Origin: Chitinophagaceae bacterium
GTDB lineage: Bacteria > Bacteroidota > Bacteroidia > Chitinophagales > Chitinophagaceae
Length of the DNA: 64,000 nucleotides
Assembly (NCBI GenBank): GCA_028288585.1
Contig: JAQBNL010000016.1
Coordinates: forward strand, 16,460 to 80,459
Direction of reading: 5' to 3'
Shown here piece by piece: positions 29,847 through 38,329 of this stretch (positions are counted from its first letter, which is position 1; each line of letters opens with the position of its first letter). The position numbers were made by a program, and so were the translations under genes. Below the pieces are notes generated by a model. It was not told where the DNA came from and did no database searches. It worked only from the letters and a program-made list of their open reading frames with translations.

Positions 29847-30968
29847 TTATTCACTTCCCTTTTCTGCGGCAAAATGTTCTTTACGCAACTGTTTTACTCT
29901 ACCAAATTTTTTCCTGATAAAAATATTCAGTGGCTCTTCATAAAAAATAAATATCAGCAAAGCGATTAATTGAGTTAGGATAAATACCACCAATACATAT
30001 AAATTCCGGTAGCCGGAAAAATATGGGGACAGCAATGGAGCAGCTATAGCTTCGATCACGATCATATGCACCAGGTAAAATGCATAAGAAGTGCGGCCCA
30101 GTAGTCCCATGATCGGGATCGATAAAAATCGTGATGCCCAGCTTTTTTCGCAAATGAGGCCATAATATAAAACAGCTACCGGTATAGGTAAAATAAAATT
30201 ATTAATCAGTATAAACTCTATTCGCTGGGTTGGATCATTCATATTGTTACTTAAGATCAATATTCCTATTGAAATAAAAATACCAATACAACCCGCCAGT
30301 GTCCAGGTACTTCCTTTTAAAACAAGGTTCCCCTTGTTTTCACGATTAAGGATAAGCAGTGCCAGGAAAATACCACAATAGAATTCAAAAAAATGGCCAA
30401 AGAAAGTATCCGCAAAAATAAAATTGGGGCTATGCAGAAAAGAAGTAGGGACATAAGAAATACAAAGTGCGGCAGCCAATAAAAAAATCCCAAACAATAA
30501 GGAAGTAAAAAAATTAAACCGCCTTATCAAATACATAATAATGGGTGCCAGCAGGTAAAAACATTCTTCCACTGTTATTGACCAGCTGGGCTGTATAGCC
30601 CTGTCGTACAAATTATGAAACAAGGCATGAGTGAGCGTATAATTCTTAAATAAAAAAACAGGGCGATAATTATGCCGCCATAAAATGGCAACTGTTACCA
30701 ATAAAAAATATACAGGATAAATACGGGCAAATCTTTTTACAAAATACCCGGATAGCCTTCCTGCTCTTACAAAGGGATCATTATAATAAAGGTAAAAAAT
30801 AAGAAAGCCGCTGAGCACAAAAAAGAAAGGGATCACATCAATTACTATTGAATGCCCCAGGTTAAACGGAAGATGAACAAAGAATACCATCATGGCACCC
30901 ATGGCACGAATTCCTGTTAATGCCGGATAGCGTTCATTGCCGATTTTTACAAAAGGAAAATTTCCCAT
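29847..30968 (-). CDS. acyltransferase family 3 membrane protein
   Basis: YPALTGIRAMGAMMVFFVH, FFFVLSGFLIFYLYY, QPSWSITVEECFYLLAP. Confidence 0.9.
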   Translation of the reverse strand: MGNFPFVKIGNERYPALTGIRAMGAMMVFFVHLPFNLGHSIVIDVIPFFFVLSGFLIFYLYYNDPFVRAGRLSGYFVKRFARIYPVYFLLVTVAILWRHNYRPVFLFKNYTLTHALFHNLYDRAIQPSWSITVEECFYLLAPIIMYLIRRFNFFTSLLFGIFLLAAALCISYVPTSFLHSPNFIFADTFFGHFFEFYCGIFLALLILNRENKGNLVLKGSTWTLAGCIGIFISIGILILSNNMNDPTQRIEFILINNFILPIPVAVLYYGLICEKSWASRFLSIPIMGLLGRTSYAFYLVHMIVIEAIAAPLLSPYFSGYRNLYVLVVFILTQLIALLIFIFYEEPLNIFIRKKFGRVKQLRKEHFAAEKGSE

Positions 30969-31028
30969 TTAATACTGTAGCGTTGCTAAAAATGAAATTA
31001 AGATTTTAAAAACGCCCGGGTAAACTTC

Positions 31029-33491
31029 TTATTCTCCCATCTTCCCTTTATCCTTTTTAAATTTATTAAACAGGTCCAGCTTGAATTTAATATTGCCATC
31101 AGGGCCGGGGCGGCCACGCAGATGAATGCTGCTTCCGGGCTTTTTATCTGTACCTATATTTTCCGGATTAAAATCTGCGCCACGTTTATGTATGTTGCTT
31201 AGTGGTACCTGTATACTAATATCCGTGGTACCCTTTTTACTATAAATCCCTTCCACAAACATTGACATTACGCTGGACTGTATTTCCATGCGGTTTATTT
31301 TCACTTCGCCATTCTTTATTTCAAAGCGGTCTTTTAGTTCTGCAAAGCGGATGTTTTCAAAATCCCTGTTCTTAAATAGGAAGTTTTGCAATTTTTTTAC
31401 AGGCTCATAATTATTGAGTGCGCCATCCTTCAGTGAAAAATCTACAATGCTTTCAATGCTTGCCGGGTCTGCCAGACCCTCATCACTAACATTCAGCGAT
31501 GCATCAATTTTTGCAGTAAGCTTGCCAGCTATACTTTGAGCTGTAATACCATCCTGCCCAAAATTATTAAAAGCTTCCAGCGTTTTACTTACGTCAACAT
31601 TATTAAGAGATACATTTATTTTAGCATGGTGTGTATTGGCACTTTGCGTTACCAGGGACCCTGACAATTCCATTCGTCCGCCGGCATGTTCCATACTTAC
31701 ATTATTAATTACATACCGATCCTGTAGCAGGGAAATATTAGCCAATGCGCTGGTGGCTTCAAACTTTTTATATGTTAGTCTTCCTGCCTTTAAATTAACA
31801 ATCAAACTTCCCTGGTCAAGCACCTGGTCAATCTTGCCAGCCATCTTTACCAGTTTTCTTTTTGCATTGGTTTCAGCAACTACTTTTTTTCTCGCTTTCA
31901 ATAAAAAAGTAAAAGCATTTAAATTAAGAGATGGCGAATATATATTCCAGTCAATATTTACTTTGTTAGGCTCGGCATCAATAAGGGTTAATAGATTAAG
32001 GGCCTTCCCTTCCATAATCACTTTATTATTGAGCACCTCGCATTGCAGATTCTCTACAAATACATCCGAGCTTTTAAACACGACACGTCCGTTCACGTTT
32101 TTTAATTCTACATCACGTGGTTTGTATAGTACAGTTCCATTCTTAAAAGAAACAAAGCCATTGACAAATGAATTGGTGTTATTATTTTTTGCAAGAGGCC
32201 CTTTATATGTAATATTAGCGGTACCTGTACCCGATTTTAACTGAATAGAATTACTGCCAATAACATCATTAAACGCCGGGAGCGAAAAGCTTGATTGCAG
32301 GTCGCAGGTAAGCATTGGCACCATCAAATTTATTATTTCAATTTTATCAGAAGTAACAGGAAGATCCTGCCAGGAGGCTGAAAAATCTGTGATAACAATT
32401 TTAGAATTGGGATCTTTTCTTGGTAAACCTGCCACCACTTCATTAGTATAAAAACCTTTAAAAGATGCATTATCAAAATCAATGAACGGTGTTTTAAGAT
32501 GTGTTTTTTGCGTGGTAAAATTTACTGTTATTAAAGGGTCACCGCCTTTTAAAGGACCACTGAGGCTGGCTATTACATCAAGCGGCTTATCCACATCTGT
32601 AATGGATAATGCGGTAGATATTTTTTGCGTTACTAACGTTCTTGCAAATGAGTACAAAATGTTATTGGTATACGCCCGCATACTAAAGAGACGGTTATCG
32701 CCTGCCATATCAAAGCGGGCAGTAATATTAAAAGGCTGGTCATCTAATTTTATATTCACACTGTCAAACTGAAGCTGCTTAATGTTTTTATCATACCGTA
32801 AATCAAATTTTCCGCTAAATGTTTTGCCCTTTATAAAACTCCCTCTTTCTAAATTAAAGGCAAGACTATTGACCAACATATCCGCCTCTACAGAAAATAA
32901 AAAGGTTGCATCATCCTTATCTTCCAGGTCAAGTTTTAGCTTGTTTACAATAATATCATGCAGCCTGTTTTTTTGTTTATCATCTTCAGTTATTCTAACA
33001 TTATTGAGCAATATCTTTTTTAATTCGTTTCTTGCTTTGCTGTTTTCGGTGCCTGCTGCAGCGTCTTTTTTGGGATTAAAAAGGTATTTGTTTGTATAAC
33101 CGGCCGTATCAGTGTACAGGTAAAAACTTCCTTTATCTATTCTGAACCCATTTATAAATGATCGTTTACGTATCATGCTTATTACGCCAACATTTACAAA
33201 TACTTCTTCGCCGGTAAAAAAAGCATGGTGATGTTGCGCATACATGGTATCGGTTATCTGTACATTATGAAGCGCTACCGAAACGGTTGGAAACTGGCGG
33301 AAAAAACTTAATTCCACATCGCCGATAGTTACATTGCCATTAAGCTTTTTCCCTATCTCTTCAGTAACCTGTTTTATAATTTTTTTCTTATTAACAGAAA
33401 CATATATGAATACGAAAGTGTATAAGATAACAAGAATACTTAACAGTACTACAAGCCCTTTAAGCGTGTATTTAAGGTATTTGTTTTTCAA
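31029..33491 (-). CDS. AsmA-family protein
   Basis: N-terminal TM; GNVTIGDVELSFFRQFPTVSVALHNVQI; C-terminal AsmA-like FKLDLFNKFKKDKGKMGE. Confidence 0.85.
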   Translation of the reverse strand: MKNKYLKYTLKGLVVLLSILVILYTFVFIYVSVNKKKIIKQVTEEIGKKLNGNVTIGDVELSFFRQFPTVSVALHNVQITDTMYAQHHHAFFTGEEVFVNVGVISMIRKRSFINGFRIDKGSFYLYTDTAGYTNKYLFNPKKDAAAGTENSKARNELKKILLNNVRITEDDKQKNRLHDIIVNKLKLDLEDKDDATFLFSVEADMLVNSLAFNLERGSFIKGKTFSGKFDLRYDKNIKQLQFDSVNIKLDDQPFNITARFDMAGDNRLFSMRAYTNNILYSFARTLVTQKISTALSITDVDKPLDVIASLSGPLKGGDPLITVNFTTQKTHLKTPFIDFDNASFKGFYTNEVVAGLPRKDPNSKIVITDFSASWQDLPVTSDKIEIINLMVPMLTCDLQSSFSLPAFNDVIGSNSIQLKSGTGTANITYKGPLAKNNNTNSFVNGFVSFKNGTVLYKPRDVELKNVNGRVVFKSSDVFVENLQCEVLNNKVIMEGKALNLLTLIDAEPNKVNIDWNIYSPSLNLNAFTFLLKARKKVVAETNAKRKLVKMAGKIDQVLDQGSLIVNLKAGRLTYKKFEATSALANISLLQDRYVINNVSMEHAGGRMELSGSLVTQSANTHHAKINVSLNNVDVSKTLEAFNNFGQDGITAQSIAGKLTAKIDASLNVSDEGLADPASIESIVDFSLKDGALNNYEPVKKLQNFLFKNRDFENIRFAELKDRFEIKNGEVKINRMEIQSSVMSMFVEGIYSKKGTTDISIQVPLSNIHKRGADFNPENIGTDKKPGSSIHLRGRPGPDGNIKFKLDLFNKFKKDKGKMGE

Positions 33492-33581
33492 AAATGAAGA
33501 TTAGTGTGTATGAATATAAGCTAAATTCGGTTTTGGCAGCTATTGGATTTTATGATAGCAAACGGTATGGTTTGAAGATTT

Positions 33582-33782
33582 TTATTCTTCTCCTTCCAGC
33601 CGGGCAAGTTCTCCTTCATCAAGATCGGCGGCCGGATCAGGTTTATTGGTGAGATCGGGGTCTCTTTCTATATCTTTTTGCGCTTGTTGTAGAGCTTCGG
33701 CTACACTTTCTGAATTATTTGAGGTGTCCTGCTTCTTTCCACTATTGTTTTGTTGCGGAATATTTTTATCTGTACCTATCAT
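33582..33782 (-). CDS. small acidic disordered protein
   Basis: Probable internal start at 33782: MIGTDKNIPQQNNSGKKQDTSNNSESVAEALQQAQKDIERDPDLTNKPDPAADLDEGELARLEGEE. Track ORF extends to 33890. Confidence 0.55.
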   Translation of the reverse strand: MIGTDKNIPQQNNSGKKQDTSNNSESVAEALQQAQKDIERDPDLTNKPDPAADLDEGELARLEGEE

Positions 33783-33907
33783 ATCAATTTTTTTAAAATG
33801 AGAGCATATAATTCTATGCCAATTTTGTAACAATAGTTGTCTGTATGCCGTAAAAATCTCATCTTTACATGCCCGCCCTAATTCACACACAACAATTTAT
33901 AACCGTT

Positions 33908-34291
33908 ATGTATAATCACATCTGGAAAAAATATTTGCCCTTTATCAACATCCATTTAAAAAAATCGGCCACCGAAGACCAGGTTTTGACATTAAACCGT
34001 GTTGATTTTGAAAGAGCCGGCACAGGCAGAAAAGCAGGTTATAAATTTACCATTCAGCTTACAAACGGACGTGTAAGTAATGTTATCAGCGGATCGCCAC
34101 TGGCCATGAATCTTGCTTCAGTGCTTTTGGAAGATGAAAACACAAAAAAAATCATCAAGGATAAGATGTATGAGATAAGCCTGAATACTAAGTTTCAGCT
34201 TACCACAAAAAACATCACTCCTCCTGCTGAAGAAGATGATACAGAAGAAGTAATACCGTCAGAAGAAGAAGCAGAACCTGCTGCTCATTAA
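33908..34291 (+). CDS. conserved-looking hypothetical protein
   Basis: Likely start MYNHIWKKYLPFINIHLKK (track ORF from 33869); acidic tail EEDDTEEVIPSEEEAE. Confidence 0.6.
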   Translation: MYNHIWKKYLPFINIHLKKSATEDQVLTLNRVDFERAGTGRKAGYKFTIQLTNGRVSNVISGSPLAMNLASVLLEDENTKKIIKDKMYEISLNTKFQLTTKNITPPAEEDDTEEVIPSEEEAEPAAH

Positions 34292-34456
34292 TTATTTTTT
34301 AGGTTCTTTATTTCCTTTTTTCATTGATATGCCTGGATTATTTTTATTGTCCTCTTTATTATGCCGGGCATCCATATTATCTCTTATTTCGGGAATAGGC
34401 TTATTGCTATGTCCCTGTTTGCTTTGTTTGTTTTCCTGATTACGTGAACCTTTCAT
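34292..34456 (-). CDS. 54-aa hydrophilic disordered protein
   Basis: Not in the track. Minus-strand ORF MKGSRNQENKQSKQGHSNKPIPEIRDNMDARHNKEDNKNNPGISMKKGNKEPKK*; abuts the stop of the convergent gene. Confidence 0.5.
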   Translation of the reverse strand: MKGSRNQENKQSKQGHSNKPIPEIRDNMDARHNKEDNKNNPGISMKKGNKEPKK

Positions 34457-34555
34457 GACTAAAGTTTTTTACCAGGCGCCAAAAATTATACCCATTTCTT
34501 ATACATAAAATAATACCTTGGCACAATCTTTAATAAGCATACTTAAATTTTTATT

Positions 34556-34786
34556 ATGAATCCCAGGTCAAAAAAATATTACGAAAGCCGTAAAGCACAA
34601 AAGGGAGATAAGAAAGGCTCTGCAACCAATGCAGGCTATGATGAGCAAAATGAAAAAACGGCAAAACAGCCAAAGAAAAACCCTGCGCCTTCCAGGAAAA
34701 AAGATGATCCTAAGGAAGCCAGTACCGCAGAGCAGGATGATACCGGCGGGGGAAATGATTCCGGAAAAAGATCAGATGATAATTGA
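34556..34786 (+). CDS. 76-aa highly charged disordered protein
   Basis: MNPRSKKYYESRKAQKGDKKGSATNAGYDEQNEKTAKQ... rich in K/D/E/G. Confidence 0.55.
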   Translation: MNPRSKKYYESRKAQKGDKKGSATNAGYDEQNEKTAKQPKKNPAPSRKKDDPKEASTAEQDDTGGGNDSGKRSDDN

Positions 34787-34833
34787 AAAAAAATCATTGC
34801 TTAGGATGGTTGCAAATTTTTAGCAGGAGAAAA

Positions 34834-35676
34834 TTATAGATCAGTTGCATCAAAAGTATTTCCCTGTTTTATATCTCCTGTTTCATAGCCTTTCTTAAAC
34901 CAATACATTCTTTGTGCAGAAGTGCCGTGGGTAAATGCATCCGGTGAAACACGGCCTTGCGCAATACGATCATCGCCAATAGCGCTGGCAGCATTTAAAG
35001 CCTCTTCAATATCTTTTGCATCAATTACATTTTTCATTTTTTGATCGTAATGCGCCCATACGCCTGCATAAAAATCCGCCTGTAATTCCATCTTAACTGA
35101 ATATTTATTGTACTCGGCTTCGGTTAACTGATTTTGTAATCTTTGCATTTTTGCTGACAGCCCTAAAAGATGCTGCACGTGATGCCCGACCTCATGTGCT
35201 ACTACATAAGCCATAGGAAAATCGCCTGATGCTCCAAACCTGTTCTTTAATTCTTCAGCAAAAGAAAGATCGATATAAACTTTACTATCTGCCGGGCAAT
35301 AAAAAGGACCTGTTTGAGAACTGGCCCCTCCGCAACCGGCGGCATCGGTGCTTCCACTGAATAATACAAGCGTTGGTTTTGTATACTGCCTGCCCATTTC
35401 ACCAAATATTTTATCCCAAACATCTTCCGTGTCTGCCAGTACTACTTTTACAAACCGGGCTCTTTCATCCTCCGCGGCTTTTTGCTCCGTCGTCATTTCC
35501 TGCTGCTGGCCTTGTGGAAAAACCTGTTGCAGATCAGATGTATCTCCGCCTCCAAGTAAAAACTTTGCCAGCAAAAATATAATACCAATAATGCCGCCAC
35601 CTGCGGCAATGCCACCACCGCTTATACCGCGCCGGTCATCTACATTGCTGCTTTCTCTTCTTCCCAGCCATTGCAT
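34834..35676 (-). CDS. neutral zinc metallopeptidase (YpfJ/KPN_02809 family)
   Basis: MQWLGRRESSNVDDRRG N-terminus; PMAYVVAHEVGHHVQHLLG; LQADFYAGVWAHY. Confidence 0.94.
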   Translation of the reverse strand: MQWLGRRESSNVDDRRGISGGGIAAGGGIIGIIFLLAKFLLGGGDTSDLQQVFPQGQQQEMTTEQKAAEDERARFVKVVLADTEDVWDKIFGEMGRQYTKPTLVLFSGSTDAAGCGGASSQTGPFYCPADSKVYIDLSFAEELKNRFGASGDFPMAYVVAHEVGHHVQHLLGLSAKMQRLQNQLTEAEYNKYSVKMELQADFYAGVWAHYDQKMKNVIDAKDIEEALNAASAIGDDRIAQGRVSPDAFTHGTSAQRMYWFKKGYETGDIKQGNTFDATDL

Positions 35677-35714
35677 AATTTAATTTTTAAACTATGATAT
35701 AAAAAATGATGCCA

Positions 35715-36497
35715 CTATTTTGCCTCTACAAAATTTCCAAGCATTACGCCACAGCCTTTATAAGTGCTTCCCTTAAAATTTACCACCACCTTATACTGGT
35801 ATAAAAAATCGCTCATGCCATCGCTGCAAAACTGCGGGAAAACTGTTATGCGTAGGGGGCTGCTATTTGATAAAATATTGTATACGGTACTATCTCTTGT
35901 TACAGATGGTTTTTCTACGGGGACAATAACAGGCTTTTTCCAATCAGCCAATTTAAACAGTATCATTTTTTCATTATCTATTTCAAGGCTCCAGAAAGGT
36001 TCATTTCCTACGCCAATAAAATCTATTCCTTCATTTTGCTTTTGCTTCCATGATGGATTAAGTGTTGCGAGCTGACGTTTAACGAGTGCATATTGTAATG
36101 AGTCAGTAAAGAGGCTGTCTTTTCTTAAAAAGAATTTAAGCGGTGCCCTGCCGGTTTGATACATCCATATCATTCCGTTTTTTCTTTCCCAGATGCCTTC
36201 CGTTTTTTTAGGAACAGGTGATTTGCCCCATGCCAGTTCTTCCAGCCTGTATTTTTTATCGGGTGTAAATAAAATTGTCTGCTGAATTCCTTCGCATCCT
36301 TTACAGGGATACATTCCCTGGTATGCACCATTCGGGAGGCTATCTGCAAAAGCAGCAGCCATCGTAGAATCCTTTACAAATATTACAGTATCCTGTATAT
36401 GAGTAGTATCATTTACAAAAACCGTTTTTTCGTTTGTTGGTGTTTGATTACAGGAAAAAATAATAAGGGCGGTGATAATAAGACGGGTGGATTTCAT
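35715..36497 (-). CDS. NlpE-like/COG3650-type lipoprotein
   Basis: Lipobox IFSCN; NGAYQGMYPCKGCEGIQQTILF (NlpE-like); VGNEPFWSLEI...FCSDGMSDFLYQYKV. Confidence 0.8.
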   Translation of the reverse strand: MKSTRLIITALIIFSCNQTPTNEKTVFVNDTTHIQDTVIFVKDSTMAAAFADSLPNGAYQGMYPCKGCEGIQQTILFTPDKKYRLEELAWGKSPVPKKTEGIWERKNGMIWMYQTGRAPLKFFLRKDSLFTDSLQYALVKRQLATLNPSWKQKQNEGIDFIGVGNEPFWSLEIDNEKMILFKLADWKKPVIVPVEKPSVTRDSTVYNILSNSSPLRITVFPQFCSDGMSDFLYQYKVVVNFKGSTYKGCGVMLGNFVEAK

Positions 36498-36594
36498 ATG
36501 TAAAATTTATATGAAAATACTGCTTATAAGATTGATGGATGGTATAATTGCATAAGAAGATATTCTATAGTTTTATTTTTATTAAAATTTATTT

Positions 36595-36843
36595 ATGAAA
36601 AAGATATTTCTTGCAATGAGTATAATTACTGGCTTTATCACCTGCAGCCAAAAAAATACTTCTAATAATTATTCTGCTATGCCGGATACTTCTTTTAATA
36701 AAATGCTTGATGATTATTATGAGCAGAGAATGAAGTTGTATCCTTTAGAGGCTACCCAAAACGGGGACAACCGGTATAATGATCAGTTACCAGGGTGTTG
36801 CGGTTGCCGTGGGAATTCTTATCGGGGCTTGGGGCTCAACTAA
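36595..36843 (+). pseudogene. truncated N-terminus of a DUF885-like lipoprotein
   Basis: MKKIFLAMSIITGFITCSQKN...FNKMLDDYYEQRMKLYPLEATQNGDNRYNDQLP resembles the DUF885 N-terminus, then switches to GCCGCRGNSYRGLGLN and stops. Confidence 0.65.
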
Positions 36844-37006
36844 TAATGTAACAACCACCATTAATATTCATGAGGCAAAACAAGGCGATCTTATCTGGAA
36901 GTACGATTATGTTGCACAGGGTAGTGTAGGCAGTTCTCCTGAAAACCTTGTAAATGCTTTAATGAGAAACGCATCAAGGAAGTTCCCTTATAATGAAAAG
37001 AAATAA
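36779..37006 (+). pseudogene. C-terminal fragment of an unrelated protein
   Basis: Different frame: ISYQGVAVAVGILIGAWGSTNNVTTTINIHEAKQGDLIWKYDYVAQGSVGSSPENLVNALMRNASRKFPYNEKK; lacks an N-terminus and its frame opens directly after a TAA. Confidence 0.55.
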
Positions 37007-37079
37007 GCTTTATAATAATTATAACTTTTAGAATTCCAACCATTTATAATTCTAAAAATATCTTTACAGTTCAATAGCC

Positions 37080-37162
37080 CGTTTTATCCGGCTTTGTACT
37101 TATGAAAATAGCAAGAGCTTGCCTCATGCTGAAACCCTGCTAGTATTAGTAGGGTTTTTTAT
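37080..37162 (+). ncRNA. candidate structured leader/small RNA ending in a terminator
   Basis: GC-richer segment with short stem GCAA-GAGC-TTGC, ending in the terminator below; no ORF. Confidence 0.25.
37132..37162 (+). terminator. rho-independent terminator upstream of recA
   Basis: AAACCCTGCTA-GTAT-TAGTAGGGTTT followed by TTTATT; 11-bp stem with one G-T. Confidence 0.8.
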
Positions 37163-37228
37163 TAAAGGATAACTAAATATTTTATCTATAAATTACTAAA
37201 AAAATTAGTGTTTATAAATATTTATTTC

Positions 37229-37236
37229 TATCTTTG
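37229..37236 (+). promoter_or_regulatory. candidate Bacteroidota -7 element for recA
   Basis: TATCTTTG (TAnnTTTG) 41 bp before the recA ATG; no clear -33 TTTG. Confidence 0.4.
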
Positions 37237-37276
37237 AATAAATAATAACTTAGATACATCAATTAAAACAGACAAC

Positions 37277-38278
37277 ATGAGCAACGCAGAAAAATTAAAA
37301 GCATTAAAATTAACTATTGATAAAATAGATAAAGATTTTGGAAAGGGCAGCGTGATGATGATGAATGAAAGATCGCAGGAGCCGCAGGAAGTTATTTCTA
37401 CCGGTTCTATTGGTCTTGATGTGGCCCTTGGCATTGGCGGTTTGCCAAAAGGCAGAGTGGTGGAGATTTATGGACCGGAATCATCAGGTAAAACAACCCT
37501 TGCCATACACGTAATTGCCGAGGCACAAAAAAAAGGAGGCATGTGTGCCTTCATTGATGCAGAGCATGCTTTTGATGCGACGTACGCAAAAAAATTAGGA
37601 GTAGATGTAGATAATCTTCTTATCTCTCAACCGGACTATGGAGAGCAGGGATTGGAAATTGCCGACCGTCTTATTCTTTCCGGAGCGTTAGATGTAGTGG
37701 TGATAGACTCTGTTGCTGCGCTTGTACCTAAAGGTGAATTGGAAGGCGAAATGGGTGACAGTAAAATGGGATTGCAGGCAAGGCTGATGAGCCAGGCATT
37801 GCGTAAGCTTACTGCTACCATAAGTAAAACAAACAGTTGCTGCATTTTTATTAACCAGCTGCGTGATAAGATAGGTGTTATGTTTGGCAGCCCTGAAACA
37901 ACAACCGGTGGAAATGCATTAAAATTTTATGCCTCCGTAAGATTGGATATTCGCCGGATGGCGCAAATAAAAGATGGTGATGAATCTGTGGGTAACAGGG
38001 TGAAAGTTAAAGTTGTAAAAAATAAAGTTGCACCACCTTTCCGTATTGCAGAGTTTGATATTATGTTCGGACAGGGTATTTCTAAAACAGGCGAAATAAT
38101 TGATATGGGTGTTGAAATGAATATTATACAGAAAAGCGGAAGCTGGTTCAGTTATGATACCACCAAACTTGGGCAGGGACGTGATTCGGTAAAACAATTG
38201 TTGCTGGATAATCCTGAACTTGCTGCTGAACTGGAAGGAAAAATAAGAGCTAAAATTGCGGAAGTAGCAGCAACATAA
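37277..38278 (+). CDS. recA: recombinase RecA
   Basis: [77 protein letters not shown]. Confidence 0.99.
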   Translation: MSNAEKLKALKLTIDKIDKDFGKGSVMMMNERSQEPQEVISTGSIGLDVALGIGGLPKGRVVEIYGPESSGKTTLAIHVIAEAQKKGGMCAFIDAEHAFDATYAKKLGVDVDNLLISQPDYGEQGLEIADRLILSGALDVVVIDSVAALVPKGELEGEMGDSKMGLQARLMSQALRKLTATISKTNSCCIFINQLRDKIGVMFGSPETTTGGNALKFYASVRLDIRRMAQIKDGDESVGNRVKVKVVKNKVAPPFRIAEFDIMFGQGISKTGEIIDMGVEMNIIQKSGSWFSYDTTKLGQGRDSVKQLLLDNPELAAELEGKIRAKIAEVAAT

Positions 38279-38300
38279 ATTATTACTAGTGGGTTAGTAT

Positions 38301-38329
38301 AGCCATTCACATTGTGGATGGCTTTTTTA
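38301..38329. terminator. terminator between convergent recA and GT2
   Basis: AGCCATTCAC-ATT-GTGGATGGCT then TTTTTT. Confidence 0.8.

Noticed and set aside
34629-34823. 64-aa ORF overlapping the charged 76-aa ORF
   Set aside because: Alternate frame of a low-complexity Lys-rich sequence; the 34556 ORF has the better composition.
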